From: Gallibacter intestinalis
GTDB lineage: Bacteria > Bacillota > Clostridia > Peptostreptococcales > Anaerovoracaceae
Reading direction: 5' to 3'
Length of the DNA stretch: 64,000 nt
Assembly: GCF_014982745.1 (NCBI RefSeq)
Contig: NZ_JADCKA010000006.1
Coordinates: forward strand, 25,624-89,623
Shown: positions 37,736 to 46,293 of the stretch, in pieces
Layout: every line of letters begins with the position of its first letter
How positions within the stretch are numbered: position 1 is the first letter of the stretch
Position numbers and translations under genes: made by a program
Notes under the pieces: model-generated
What the model was told of the DNA's origin: nothing
What the model saw: only the letters and a program-made list of their open reading frames with translations
The model's database searches: none

Positions 37736-39078
37736 TTTCCTTCAGCCTCCTTTCCGCCATTGAGCATATTTTCTTCAAGTATCATTTTTTGTTTTTCCTT
37801 GCTTTTTTCCATTATTTTTATGTATATATCTTTAAGGTCAGGACCGACTTTGGAGAGCACCTGTGCTTCTCTGCCGGTATCCAAAACCGGGATATCGTGA
37901 TTCATTTTATATTTTGCTATTTCTCCCGACAGTTCCATTCGTTTGTTGAGAAGGGAAGCTATTTCAGCATCTATACGATCTATATCATCTCTCATGTCCG
38001 ATATATCTCTGTCTTTGTGTAAAGTTTTGTCGGAAAGAATGGCATCCATCAGACCGACTGCAAGGGCTGCTTCAACCACTGCAGCTGCCCGAGGAACAAA
38101 GCATGCATCGTGTCTGCCCTGTATCTGTATATCTTCAGGCTTTCCGGTAACCGGGTCAACAGTTGACTGTTTTTTCCCTATGGAAGGTGCCGGTTTAAAG
38201 GCTACTCTCATCACAAGGGGCATTCCTGTGGTTAACCCGCCCAGGATTCCGCCGTGATTGTTGGTGGCGGTAATAATCCTTTCGTCTTTGGTTATTGCCA
38301 GAAAGTCATCGTTGTTCTCCGAACCAAGCAAGTATGAAGCGGCAAAGCCGTTGCCAAATTCAACACCTTTTACGGCGGGTATGCCGAAGGCTATAGGAGA
38401 TAGGATGCTTTCCATGCTGTCATACATAGGACCGCCGAGTCCTAAAGGAAGACCTGTTGCAAAGGCCTCTACTACGCCTCCCACGGAATTGTTGTCATTT
38501 TTGGCAAATTCCATTTCCTCAAGCATGTAGTCGGTCATCGGTATGGCCTTAGGCTCCACTAAATCCGTTTGAGGACCGGAGGCCTGTCCTATGCTTAAGA
38601 CCCTTGATGCGATTCTTATGTTGTGCTGCTGCAGATACTGCAGGGCAATGGCCCCGGCGATGCAGAGCATAACGGTCATCCTTCCTGAGAAGGGACCTCC
38701 TCCGGACATATCAACCTTTCCTTTATATTTGAGATATGCAGGAAGATCGGCATGTCCCGGTCGCGGCAGCATGTTTTTATATGCTGTTTTGTCTGTATTA
38801 GAGTTTTTTACAACAAAGCATAATTTCCCGTCTGCAGGTACGATTACTTCATCAACTTCAAGCTCCTCTGTACCGTTTTTTAGAAGAGGGATGTCTTTTT
38901 CCTGCCTTGCCGTTGTGTAATTTTCCTCTCCCGGTGATCTTCTTTTAAGAAAATCACAGACTTTTTTCATATCTACTGTAAATCCTACAGGCAATCCTGT
39001 CATTTCAACCGTCATTTCCGGTTCGTGACTGCCTCCGGAGATAGATACTTTAAATGTTCTTCCAAATTCAGATTTCAA
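37732..39078 (-). CDS. aroC: Fused chorismate synthase and chorismate mutase (AroC-AroQ)
   Basis: A 448-residue protein. Residues 1-355 are chorismate synthase (FGRTFKVSISGGSHE, RPGHADLPAYLKY, SGGGPFSGRMT, GRHDACFVPRAAAV). Residues 362-435 are an AroQ-type chorismate mutase (MRDDIDRIDAEIASLLNKRM, then AKYK and GRE, supplying the expected Arg/Lys/Arg active-site set). It should convert EPSP to chorismate and on to prephenate, the branch leading to Tyr and Phe. TTG start after GGAGGAAATATAG, overlapping aroA by 11 bp. Confidence 0.93.
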   Translation of the reverse strand: MKSEFGRTFKVSISGGSHEPEMTVEMTGLPVGFTVDMKKVCDFLKRRSPGEENYTTARQEKDIPLLKNGTEELEVDEVIVPADGKLCFVVKNSNTDKTAYKNMLPRPGHADLPAYLKYKGKVDMSGGGPFSGRMTVMLCIAGAIALQYLQQHNIRIASRVLSIGQASGPQTDLVEPKAIPMTDYMLEEMEFAKNDNNSVGGVVEAFATGLPLGLGGPMYDSMESILSPIAFGIPAVKGVEFGNGFAASYLLGSENNDDFLAITKDERIITATNNHGGILGGLTTGMPLVMRVAFKPAPSIGKKQSTVDPVTGKPEDIQIQGRHDACFVPRAAAVVEAALAVGLMDAILSDKTLHKDRDISDMRDDIDRIDAEIASLLNKRMELSGEIAKYKMNHDIPVLDTGREAQVLSKVGPDLKDIYIKIMEKSKEKQKMILEENMLNGGKEAEGK

Positions 39079-40267
39079 CTATATTTCCTCCAAGTTCCTT
39101 AAAATCCTTAAAGAAATCAGGATAGGATTTGCTGACTGCTTGAGCACCTTTAATGATTACCGGGTTGCTACAGGCTGTAGCTGCTATGGCTGCTGCCATT
39201 ACAATTCTGTGATCCTCTGCTCCGTCCACTATGCCTCCCAAAAGTTCGCCCTTTGATATGATTGTCAGGCTGTCATCGGTTGCGGTGATATTTCCGCCCA
39301 GACAAGTAAGCATTTTTGCAGATGTGCTTACCCTATCGCTTTCCTTAAAGTGAAGCCTTTTGAGATTTATCAGCTTTGTAACTGAATTTTTCGGTCTGAA
39401 AGCTGCAGCTACGGTCAGCACCGGAACAAGATCCGGTATGTTGTCGCAGTCCAGCATAAGCTCATCGGAAGTTTTCATTTGCTGAAGAATATCCATAATC
39501 TCCATATCAGGCTGAATGGATTTACAATATTCCTTTTCCAATGTCAGACTGCTTCCTGCAAATGTTGCTGTAAGCCAGAAAGCTGTCGCCGACCAGTCTC
39601 TTTGAAGATTTAAGCTTTTCGGTGTTTTGTAATGCTGGTTACCGTCTATTTTAAATAAATCCAGATTGTCATCCTTGATGTGTTCTGTCTTTATTCCGAA
39701 TTCCTTTAGGGTGTCCGTTGTAAGCTGAACATATTTTGCAGAGCTTAATTCGGTAGTAAGCCTTATATTTCCTCCTTCCTCGGTGAGGGGAAGGGCAAAT
39801 AACAGTCCCGATATGTACTGGGAGCTTATATTCCCCGGCAGAGTGAAAACGCCGCCATTCAATTTTCCGGAAACCGTAATGGTATTTGCCTGGCGAGATA
39901 TTTTGCAGCCGTGCTCTTCCAGCTGCAGGATAAGCTTTGTCAAAGGCCTTTTGGCAAGCTGTTCATTCATGGTAAAGGTACTGTTGTTGCACAGTGCCGC
40001 AAAGACGGGAAGCAACAAACGTAGAGTTGTTCCGCTGGCTCCGCAGTCTATTACAGGAGATTTTTCCTTAAACTGCTTTACGGCATTTGCGGTTTTAAGA
40101 ATATCATCGGGTACATTCGTTTTAATAGGTATATCCACGATATTTTCGTTGCTGTAATCCTTTAAGGCTGCCAGCGCCTTTGCTATTATTATGCGATGTC
40201 CCTGTGATTTGCCGGAAACAAAGGGTATTTTACCAGCAAGCTTTTGGGGAATGATTTTTATATCCAT
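39068..40267 (-). CDS. aroA: 3-phosphoshikimate 1-carboxyvinyltransferase (EPSP synthase)
   Basis: A 399-residue enzyme with the duplicated inside-out barrel. Visible family segments are GKSQGHRIIIAKAL (residues about 19-32), DCGASGTTLRLLLP (about 93-106), the KRPLTKLI segment, and DWSATAFWL. It joins shikimate 3-phosphate and phosphoenolpyruvate. It is shorter than class I enzymes (about 430) but all core segments are present. Good ribosome site AGGAGG. Confidence 0.94.
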   Translation of the reverse strand: MDIKIIPQKLAGKIPFVSGKSQGHRIIIAKALAALKDYSNENIVDIPIKTNVPDDILKTANAVKQFKEKSPVIDCGASGTTLRLLLPVFAALCNNSTFTMNEQLAKRPLTKLILQLEEHGCKISRQANTITVSGKLNGGVFTLPGNISSQYISGLLFALPLTEEGGNIRLTTELSSAKYVQLTTDTLKEFGIKTEHIKDDNLDLFKIDGNQHYKTPKSLNLQRDWSATAFWLTATFAGSSLTLEKEYCKSIQPDMEIMDILQQMKTSDELMLDCDNIPDLVPVLTVAAAFRPKNSVTKLINLKRLHFKESDRVSTSAKMLTCLGGNITATDDSLTIISKGELLGGIVDGAEDHRIVMAAAIAATACSNPVIIKGAQAVSKSYPDFFKDFKELGGNIVEI

Positions 40268-40281
40268 AAAAGCAGCCCTCC

Positions 40282-41370
40282 TTATTCTGCGGAAGAACGC
40301 TTTCGTATAAGCTCAAGACCTGCTGCTATCAAATCTTCCAACCGTGAGATATGTATATCCTTTACAGTGACATTTCCCATGGCTTTTGGTATTACCAGGC
40401 TGATTATGTCTCCACGACGCTTCTTATCGGAAAGAGCGCCTTTGGCAAGCTCCGCCGGAGAATATCCGTAATCTGCCTTAAATCCGTACTTTTCATAAAG
40501 GGGGAAAAGCCTTTCCACAAGATTTTCCTCTGCCCATCCGCCTGCCTTTGCCATTCCGGCGGCTATCATAAGTCCAGAGGCTACGGCATGTCCGTGGGAA
40601 ATGTTATAACTGCTGAGTTTTTCCACAGAATGTCCTATGGTGTGTCCCAGATTGAGAACTTTTCGGATTCCCTTTTCATTTTCATCTGTCTCCACAATTC
40701 TTTTCTTTATTCCGACGGATTTTATGATGGCATCCTCTATAAAGCTTCCAAGCTCTTGCGGCTTATGCGTATTGAAAAGCTCAAACAGGGACGGATCCAA
40801 TATTACAGCTGCCTTTATCATTTCGATGATACCGCATTGAAGCTGGCTTTTTGACAGTGTTTCCAGACAGGCGGTATCCATATATACTGCTTCCGGCTGC
40901 CAAAAGGCACCTGCCAGATTCTTGCCTTCGGGAAGATCAATGGCTGTTTTTCCTCCAACTGAGCTGTCGACCATGGCAAGAAGGCTTGTGGGCATCTGTA
41001 TGTAGCTTATGCCGCGCATATATATTGCTGCCGCAAAGCCCGTAAGATCGCCGATAACCCCTCCTCCTAAAGCTATAATAAAGTCTGAGGAGGTAAAGCC
41101 TTCTGAAGCCAGATAGCGAAGAATACGAAACAGATTATTCATATTCTTTGTTGATTCGCCTGGTGAAAACACAATCTTATGTACTTCAAAGCCGGCTGCT
41201 TTAAGAGACTTTTCCACTTTGCCTGTATATAACCTGTGCACATTTTCATCTGTTATAATGCAACATTTTGCAGGTCTGAAAAGGCGGGAAATTCTTGGGC
41301 CGGTTTCATCCAAAAGATGCTTCTTAATTTCTATTTCGTAAGCCTTCGATGTGTTAACGTTTATAATCAT
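40282..41370 (-). CDS. aroB: 3-dehydroquinate synthase
   Basis: A 362-residue NAD- and metal-dependent enzyme. The NAD-binding segment ALGGGVIGDLTGFAAAIYMRG and PTSLLAMVDSSVGGKTAID are diagnostic, and the metal-ligand His are in NLGHTIGHSVE and ISHGHAV. It cyclises DAHP to 3-dehydroquinate. The ATG at 41370 is preferred to the TTG at 41376. The gene overlaps the end of aroF, so translation is coupled. Confidence 0.95.
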   Translation of the reverse strand: MIINVNTSKAYEIEIKKHLLDETGPRISRLFRPAKCCIITDENVHRLYTGKVEKSLKAAGFEVHKIVFSPGESTKNMNNLFRILRYLASEGFTSSDFIIALGGGVIGDLTGFAAAIYMRGISYIQMPTSLLAMVDSSVGGKTAIDLPEGKNLAGAFWQPEAVYMDTACLETLSKSQLQCGIIEMIKAAVILDPSLFELFNTHKPQELGSFIEDAIIKSVGIKKRIVETDENEKGIRKVLNLGHTIGHSVEKLSSYNISHGHAVASGLMIAAGMAKAGGWAEENLVERLFPLYEKYGFKADYGYSPAELAKGALSDKKRRGDIISLVIPKAMGNVTVKDIHISRLEDLIAAGLELIRKRSSAE

Positions 41371-42367
41371 ATGCAAAAGGCCTCAGCTTTTCTATCATTT
41401 CAACCAGTTTTTCAAAATCCTCCGGTTTTATTGCCTGAGGGCCGTCGCAGAGGGCATATTCAGGCATGCTGTGAACTTCCACCATAAGGCCGTCGGCTCC
41501 GGCGGCAGCTGCTGCAAGGGCCATAGGCGGCACTAAAGATGCATTTCCTGTGCCGTGGCTTGGGTCCACAATTACCGGTAGATGAGTTTTCTTTTTAAGT
41601 ACAGGTATAGCACTTATATCAAGGGTGTTTCTTGTGGCTGTTTCAAAGGTTCTGATACCTCTTTCGCAGAGGATAACATTTTCGTTTCCTCCTTTGAGGA
41701 TGTATTCGGCACTCATCAAGAGTTCCTCTATTGTGCAAGCGGAACCTCTTTTGAGGAGAACCGGTTTATCCATTTCTCCAAGTTCCTTAAGAAGCTCGTA
41801 GTTTTGCATATTGCGGGCGCCAACCTGTATCATGTCCACATCTTTAAAGAGTTCAAGCTGTGAAATATCCAATACCTCAGTTACAACCGGAAGGCCGGTA
41901 AGTTTTTTTGCTTCCATTAGAAGTTTTAGGCCCTCTTCTCCCATTCCCTGGAAGGAATAAGGGGAAGTGCGTGGCTTATATGCGCCGCCACGGAGAATTG
42001 ATGCACCGGAAGCCTTGATGTCCTCGGCTATTTCACAGACCTGGCTTTCCGACTCGATGCAGCACGGACCTGCTATAATCTGAAAACTGCCGTCTCCGAA
42101 TTTCACTCCTGCCACATCCACAACGGTGTCTTCAGGATGAAATTTGCGATTGGCAAGTTTATAAGACTCCTGTATCCTGATCGCTTCTTCCACCACATCC
42201 AAAGCACGAATCATGTCTATGTCCAGAGAAGATGTATCACCCACAAGTCCCATAAGGGTTGTGGAAGTCCCCTGGCTGTAATGAATTTCAAAGTCCATGC
42301 TCCTCAACCATGTGCGTAGGGAGGAAAGCTTTCTCGGATCGGGATTTTGCTTCAGTAAAATGATCAT
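41354..42367 (-). CDS. aroF: DAHP synthase, type I-beta with N-terminal regulatory domain
   Basis: A 337-residue enzyme. Residues 1-68 form a ferredoxin-like domain as in DAHP synthases that are feedback-inhibited by Tyr or Phe. The barrel holds IAGPCCIES (98-106, metal-binding Cys), [16 protein letters not shown] and VDPSHGTG. It condenses phosphoenolpyruvate and erythrose 4-phosphate, the first step of the shikimate pathway. First structural gene of the operon; ribosome site ACAAGGAGAAAG. Confidence 0.95.
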   Translation of the reverse strand: MIILLKQNPDPRKLSSLRTWLRSMDFEIHYSQGTSTTLMGLVGDTSSLDIDMIRALDVVEEAIRIQESYKLANRKFHPEDTVVDVAGVKFGDGSFQIIAGPCCIESESQVCEIAEDIKASGASILRGGAYKPRTSPYSFQGMGEEGLKLLMEAKKLTGLPVVTEVLDISQLELFKDVDMIQVGARNMQNYELLKELGEMDKPVLLKRGSACTIEELLMSAEYILKGGNENVILCERGIRTFETATRNTLDISAIPVLKKKTHLPVIVDPSHGTGNASLVPPMALAAAAAGADGLMVEVHSMPEYALCDGPQAIKPEDFEKLVEMIEKLRPFAYDYKR

Positions 42368-42383
42368 TTTCTTTCTCCTTGTA

Positions 42384-42417
42384 TAAAAAAAGCTCCACAG
42401 GAGTTTTCACTGTGGAG
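42384..42417 (-). terminator. Attenuator terminator in the aro operon leader
   Basis: On the minus strand CTCCACAG and CTGTGGAG form a perfect 8-bp stem around a 9-nt loop and are followed by CTTTTTTTATAC, only 16 nt before the aroF start codon. It would stop transcription before aroF unless the upstream leader refolds. Confidence 0.85.
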
Positions 42418-42466
42418 ATAACCGTCTCATATTTATCCAGTCTTTATCTTTGCAGCAAAACCCGCC

Positions 42467-42535
42467 CTACCTTATATTCAAAAGTAAAGTTGCGCGGTAG
42501 TAATATGCTTTTGCCGCATTTGATAAAGTCAACAT
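42467..42535 (-). CDS. Aro operon leader peptide with three consecutive Tyr codons
   Basis: A 22-codon frame starting ATG 42535-42533 with AAAAGGTGA just upstream encodes MLTLSNAAKAYYYRATLL plus four residues. Codons 11-13 are TAT TAC TAC. It ends 50 nt before the terminator stem. Leader RNA around the Tyr codons can pair alternatively: GCGGCAAAA (42517-42509) with TTTTGCTGC (42460-42452), and a GGGTTTT segment with AAAACTC in the terminator loop. This is the design of ribosome-mediated attenuation by charged tRNA-Tyr. Confidence 0.78.
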   Translation of the reverse strand: MLTLSNAAKAYYYRATLLLNIR

Positions 42536-42581
42536 ACCATTCACCTTTTACAATGTCTACAATGTTTTAACTATTATGATA

Positions 42582-42598
42582 TTGTGATTTTATCACAA
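42582..42598. promoter_or_regulatory. Inverted repeat at the aro operon promoter region
   Basis: TTGTGAT-TTT-ATCACAA is a perfect 7-bp dyad 47 bp upstream of the leader peptide. A regulator binding site is likely; no regulator is encoded next to it. A -10-like CATAAT/TAATAG lies just downstream on the minus strand. Confidence 0.55.
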
Positions 42599-42634
42599 AG
42601 ATTTATGAATGTAAACCGCTAAATCATATGGAAT

Positions 42635-43198
42635 TTAACGGCGCAATTCGTCCATGGCGATGTTTGCCAACTCATCTGCCCTATTGTTCATTTCCGTGGC
42701 ATGCTCAAACATATCATATGTCATCTGATTTCCGTTCCACTGTCTGAACTTTTCAAAATGTTTTTGAACATTTGTAGAAGGGTGATTTAAATTTACATGA
42801 CCCTTAACTTTAAAAAAGCTAATGCTATGTTCGTTGAGGAAAGGAAGCAGTTGTTCCCAAAGCTCTCGGTTTTCCACCGGAGTTTTGGAGGAAGTGAGCC
42901 ATCCGTTTTTAAGCCATTTTTCATACCATTTTTCCTTAAAGCAGCTGATAAGATAGCTACTGTCAGAAAATACCTCAATGACGCAGTTAGGCTTTTTTAT
43001 GGCACGCAAAGCCTCCAGCAGAGCCATCATCTCCATTCGGTTGTTGGTGGTGTTGATTTCTCCGCCGTAGAGCTCCTTTTTATGTTCACCGAATTCGAGT
43101 ATGGCGCCCCAGCCACCTATGTTTTCGTCGTTTTGATTGCCGGAGCAAGCGCCGTCGGTGTATATCCTAAGTGTTTTCATTTCGTTCATAACGGGCAT
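42635..43198 (-). CDS. rnhA: Ribonuclease HI
   Basis: A 187-residue RNase H with the four acidic active-site residues in YTDGACSGN, RMEMMALLEAL, FSDSSYL and NNRADELAN. It degrades RNA in RNA-DNA hybrids. An insertion of about 30 residues before the last motif (HPSTNVQKHFEKFRQWNGNQ) makes it longer than E. coli RnhA (155). Three in-frame ATGs (43198, 43189, 43180) are possible starts; a TATAAT just at 43205-43200 favours the later ones. Confidence 0.93.
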   Translation of the reverse strand: MPVMNEMKTLRIYTDGACSGNQNDENIGGWGAILEFGEHKKELYGGEINTTNNRMEMMALLEALRAIKKPNCVIEVFSDSSYLISCFKEKWYEKWLKNGWLTSSKTPVENRELWEQLLPFLNEHSISFFKVKGHVNLNHPSTNVQKHFEKFRQWNGNQMTYDMFEHATEMNNRADELANIAMDELRR

Positions 43199-43210
43199 AT
43201 TATATCATAT

Positions 43211-43239
43211 TTGAAACAGCTTTTGTGGTATTGTATAAT
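43211..43239 (+). promoter_or_regulatory. Promoter of the YycJ-like/rlmH unit
   Basis: TTGAAA (43211-43216) and TATAAT (43234-43239) with a 17-bp spacer, 31 bp before the start codon. Confidence 0.75.
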
Positions 43240-43270
43240 TTAAGATGTTTTAAAGAAAGGAACAGATGAT

Positions 43271-44068
43271 ATGAGTCTTCAATTTTGCTCTATTGCCAGC
43301 GGCAGCAGAGGTAACTGTTATCTCGTAAAGGCGGGAGAATATGTGCTTTTAATAGATGCCGGCATAAGCGGTAAAAAAATAGAAGAAGGGTTAAATGAAG
43401 CGGGTATAAGTGCTAACCAGGTGAACGGAGTCCTTGTTACCCACGAGCACAGCGACCATGTAAAGGGCATAAAGATGGTTTGCAAAAAAAGCGATAAGGC
43501 GTACATTTATGCCAATAATGCCACCTGGGAGCAGATTGCTGATGAAAAGTTGGAGGACAGGCACAGAACCTTTAACAGTGGAGAAATGTTCACAATAAAG
43601 GATATAGAGATAATGCCCTTTCGTATACATCATGATGCTGTGGAGCCGGTGGGATATTCCATTTCCTATCAGGGACGCAAACTCAGCATCGTAACCGATA
43701 CGGGACATATCAGCGATGATATATTTGAGGAGATAAAGGATTCCAATTTAATTGTGCTAGAATCAAATCACGAGATAAACGTCTTAAAGATGTGCAAATA
43801 TCCTTATCAGATTAAGATGAGAATACTGGGAGATCACGGACATCTGTCAAACACTGCGGCGGCAGATTGCCTTGTAAGGATATTAAAGGAACCCTTTGAT
43901 GAAAAGCGCAGGGTGCTGCTGGCCCATTTAAGCAGGGAAAACAATACGCCAGGCATGGCCAGATTAGCTGTGAGAAACGCCCTAGAGGCAAACGGGCTTT
44001 TGTCTGCGGAAAAGGTATCCTTTGAAGTGATAACCCAGGATGAGCAAAGCCCACTGTATACTGTATAG
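43271..44068 (+). CDS. YycJ/WalJ-type metallo-beta-lactamase-fold hydrolase
   Basis: A 265-residue enzyme with the metal motif THEHSDH (57-63), GHISDD and DHGHLSN. It begins LQFCSIASGSRGN, typical of YycJ (WalJ), which in Bacillus and Streptococcus belongs to the walRK operon and is implicated in DNA repair/cell-wall coordination; here no walRK is adjacent, but rlmH follows as it often does near yycJ. Confidence 0.9.
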   Translation: MSLQFCSIASGSRGNCYLVKAGEYVLLIDAGISGKKIEEGLNEAGISANQVNGVLVTHEHSDHVKGIKMVCKKSDKAYIYANNATWEQIADEKLEDRHRTFNSGEMFTIKDIEIMPFRIHHDAVEPVGYSISYQGRKLSIVTDTGHISDDIFEEIKDSNLIVLESNHEINVLKMCKYPYQIKMRILGDHGHLSNTAAADCLVRILKEPFDEKRRVLLAHLSRENNTPGMARLAVRNALEANGLLSAEKVSFEVITQDEQSPLYTV

Positions 44069-44081
44069 GAGAAAGTAAAAT

Positions 44082-44534
44082 ATGTATATAAAGGTACTTT
44101 GTGTCGGAAAGCTAAAGGAAAAATACTGGAGCGATGGGGTCGATGAATATATGAAGCGGCTTAAAAGCTATTGCCGCACCACCGTCGAGGAGATAAAGGA
44201 AAGCAAGACCGATGATGTAGAGGAAGAAGGAAAAAACCTTCTTTCAAGGATTGAAGATGGAGAATATGTCATAACCCTTGAAATAAAGGGAAAGCGTCTG
44301 TCAAGTGAAGGTCTTTCCGAAAAAATCGGAGAGCTTATGGCAGAAGGTAGAGCCAAAGGCATAGTATTTGTTATCGGAGGGTCGGAGGGACTATCAAAGA
44401 ATGTTATGAAGCGTTCTGATTTTGCACTATCCTTTTCGGATATGACTTTCCCCCATCAGATGATGAGAGTTATACTTTTGGAGCAGATATACAGAAGCTT
44501 TAGGATACTTAGAAATGAGCCTTATCATAAATAA
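44082..44534 (+). CDS. rlmH: 23S rRNA pseudouridine-1915 N3-methyltransferase RlmH
   Basis: A 150-residue SPOUT methyltransferase with the SAM-binding knot FVIGGSEGLS and the C-terminal FPHQMMRVILLEQIYRSFRI and NEPYHK. It methylates pseudouridine in helix 69 of 23S rRNA. A few residues shorter than usual (about 155-159). Confidence 0.96.
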   Translation: MYIKVLCVGKLKEKYWSDGVDEYMKRLKSYCRTTVEEIKESKTDDVEEEGKNLLSRIEDGEYVITLEIKGKRLSSEGLSEKIGELMAEGRAKGIVFVIGGSEGLSKNVMKRSDFALSFSDMTFPHQMMRVILLEQIYRSFRILRNEPYHK

Positions 44535-44565
44535 AGATTAGACAACGGAAAAGAGGTACCCATCG

Positions 44566-45228
44566 ATGCTGATAACGGCCAATGGAATACAGATAAATTA
44601 TCAGGTAAAGGGTCAGGGAAGCCCAATGATACTTGTTCACGGAAACGGCGAACACGGCGGCATCTTTAAGGAGTTGACAGAGAAGCTGTCAAAGCACTTT
44701 ACGGTCTATACACCTGACAGCAGATGCCACGGAAAGAGCCAGATGACCGATGATATATCCTATGATTTGATGGCAGAGGATACTGCCGCATTTATAAAGG
44801 AACTAGGTCTTAAAAAACCGATTTTGTACGGCTTCAGCGACGGAGGCATAATCGGACTGCTTATAGCCACAAGATATCCAGACTTGCTTTCTGAACTGAT
44901 AGTGAGCGGAGCAAATCTGTTCCCGAAGGGAATTAAATGGTACTCCCTGCTGGCATGGAAAATAAGATATCTGTTTAACCGCAAAAAGAGCATCCGTATG
45001 ATGTTGGTGGAGCCGGATATAAAGACTCGGGAATTGCAAAAAATAAAAATCCCAGTTCATGTGGTGGCAGGCGAAAGGGATATTGTGAGCGAAAAGCATA
45101 CAAAGCTTATAGCACAGAATATTCCAGGAGCTACATTAGATATTCTTCCGGGCGAAAATCACGGAAGCTATGTTGTCCACAGCGATAAAATGTACGACTT
45201 GTTGAAAAAATATATACAAATGCAATAA
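44566..45228 (+). CDS. Alpha/beta-fold hydrolase
   Basis: A 220-residue hydrolase: oxyanion segment LVHGNGEHGG (24-33), nucleophile Ser91 in GFSDGG, acid in AGERDIVS (about 170-177) and catalytic His in GENHGSYV (about 196-203). Substrate not predictable. Probably in the same transcript as rlmH (31-nt gap, AGAGGT ribosome site). Confidence 0.85.
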   Translation: MLITANGIQINYQVKGQGSPMILVHGNGEHGGIFKELTEKLSKHFTVYTPDSRCHGKSQMTDDISYDLMAEDTAAFIKELGLKKPILYGFSDGGIIGLLIATRYPDLLSELIVSGANLFPKGIKWYSLLAWKIRYLFNRKKSIRMMLVEPDIKTRELQKIKIPVHVVAGERDIVSEKHTKLIAQNIPGATLDILPGENHGSYVVHSDKMYDLLKKYIQMQ

Positions 45229-45278
45229 GCAAAATAGTTTCAAAATCTGGAAAAGACCGGCGGAGAGGAGGAGCAATC

Positions 45279-46154
45279 ATGTATGAACTCATCAAAGTAA
45301 ACGACAAAACCTTTTATATCGACTGCCCTGCTAAAATCGGCGTATATCAGGCGGGCGAAAACGAAGTGTACCTTATTGATGCAGGCAGCGACAAGGATGC
45401 AGGCAGGAAGGTTCGACAGATTCTTGAAAAAAATGAATGGACACTTAAGGGCATATTAAATACACATTCAAATGCGGATCACATCGGCGGAAATGCATAC
45501 CTTTCTCGCAATACGGGATGTCCGGTGTTCACAGATGGTATAGAGGCTGCCTTTACGGAGCATCCGATATTGGAACCTTCGTTCCTGTACGGAGGATATC
45601 CTTTTAAGGATCTCAGACATAAATTCCTTATGGCGCAGGAAAGCGAAACCAGAGGCTTTGATGACCCAGATTATCCTAAGGAAGTAAAAGTTATACCGTT
45701 GCCTGGACATTTCTTTGATATGGTAGGTTTCAGAACTCCTGACGATACGGTATTTTTGGCAGATTGCATAAGCAGCAAAGAAACCTTGGACAAATACGGC
45801 ATATCCTTTATTTACGATGTGGAAAAGCATCTTGAAACCCTTGATAAAGTGGAAAATATGGAAGCAAAGTTCTTTGTGCCTGCCCATGCTCCTGCAGGAG
45901 AAAGAGTAAAGGAACTGGCGGCTTACAACAGAGATAAGGTTTATGAGGCAGCAGAAAAGATAAAGAACATATGCGCAGAACCTAAAAACTTTGAAGAGAT
46001 ACTTAAGAGAGTTTTCGACGAGTATAATATGCAGCTTACCTTTGAGCAGTATGTTCTCATAGGCAGCACAGTAAGATCCTATCTTGCCTGGATGAAAGAC
46101 AAAGGGGAAATGCAGGCGGAAATCAATGATAATATGCTTTTCTGGAGAAAATAG
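45279..46154 (+). CDS. Metallo-beta-lactamase-fold hydrolase
   Basis: A 291-residue protein with NTHSNADHIGGN (61-72), the metal motif in which the usual second His is Asn65, then LPGHFFDMVG and FLADCIS. A C-terminal helical extension (about 225-291) is present. It resembles general MBL-fold hydrolases of the glyoxalase II type; the substrate is unknown. AGGAGGAGC before the ATG. Confidence 0.82.
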   Translation: MYELIKVNDKTFYIDCPAKIGVYQAGENEVYLIDAGSDKDAGRKVRQILEKNEWTLKGILNTHSNADHIGGNAYLSRNTGCPVFTDGIEAAFTEHPILEPSFLYGGYPFKDLRHKFLMAQESETRGFDDPDYPKEVKVIPLPGHFFDMVGFRTPDDTVFLADCISSKETLDKYGISFIYDVEKHLETLDKVENMEAKFFVPAHAPAGERVKELAAYNRDKVYEAAEKIKNICAEPKNFEEILKRVFDEYNMQLTFEQYVLIGSTVRSYLAWMKDKGEMQAEINDNMLFWRK

Positions 46155-46166
46155 ATATCATTTTTG

Positions 46167-46245
46167 TCACTTTTGTGAAGAAAAAGTGAAGAAAAGTGAA
46201 AGAATGTGATATTCCTTGACCCAAATAAAGACCATCATGTAATAT
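46167..46245 (+). promoter_or_regulatory. Repeated AAAAGTGA elements and promoter before the NlpC/P60 gene
   Basis: AAAAGTGA occurs at 46182-46189 and 46192-46199, exactly 10 bp apart, and an inverse copy TCACTTTT at 46167-46174. These precede TTGACC (46216-46221) and TAATAT (46240-46245, 18-bp spacer). Helical-phase repeats upstream of a promoter suggest an activator site. Confidence 0.5.
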
Positions 46246-46293
46246 AGCACCGTAGCAAAAAGCGGAAACGCTAAAGACTTTAAGGAGACATTT

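Noticed and set aside
42371..42600. T-box leader for the aro-tyrS operon
   Set aside because: No AGGGTGGNACCGCG-type T-box sequence is present; a leader peptide plus attenuator explains the region better.
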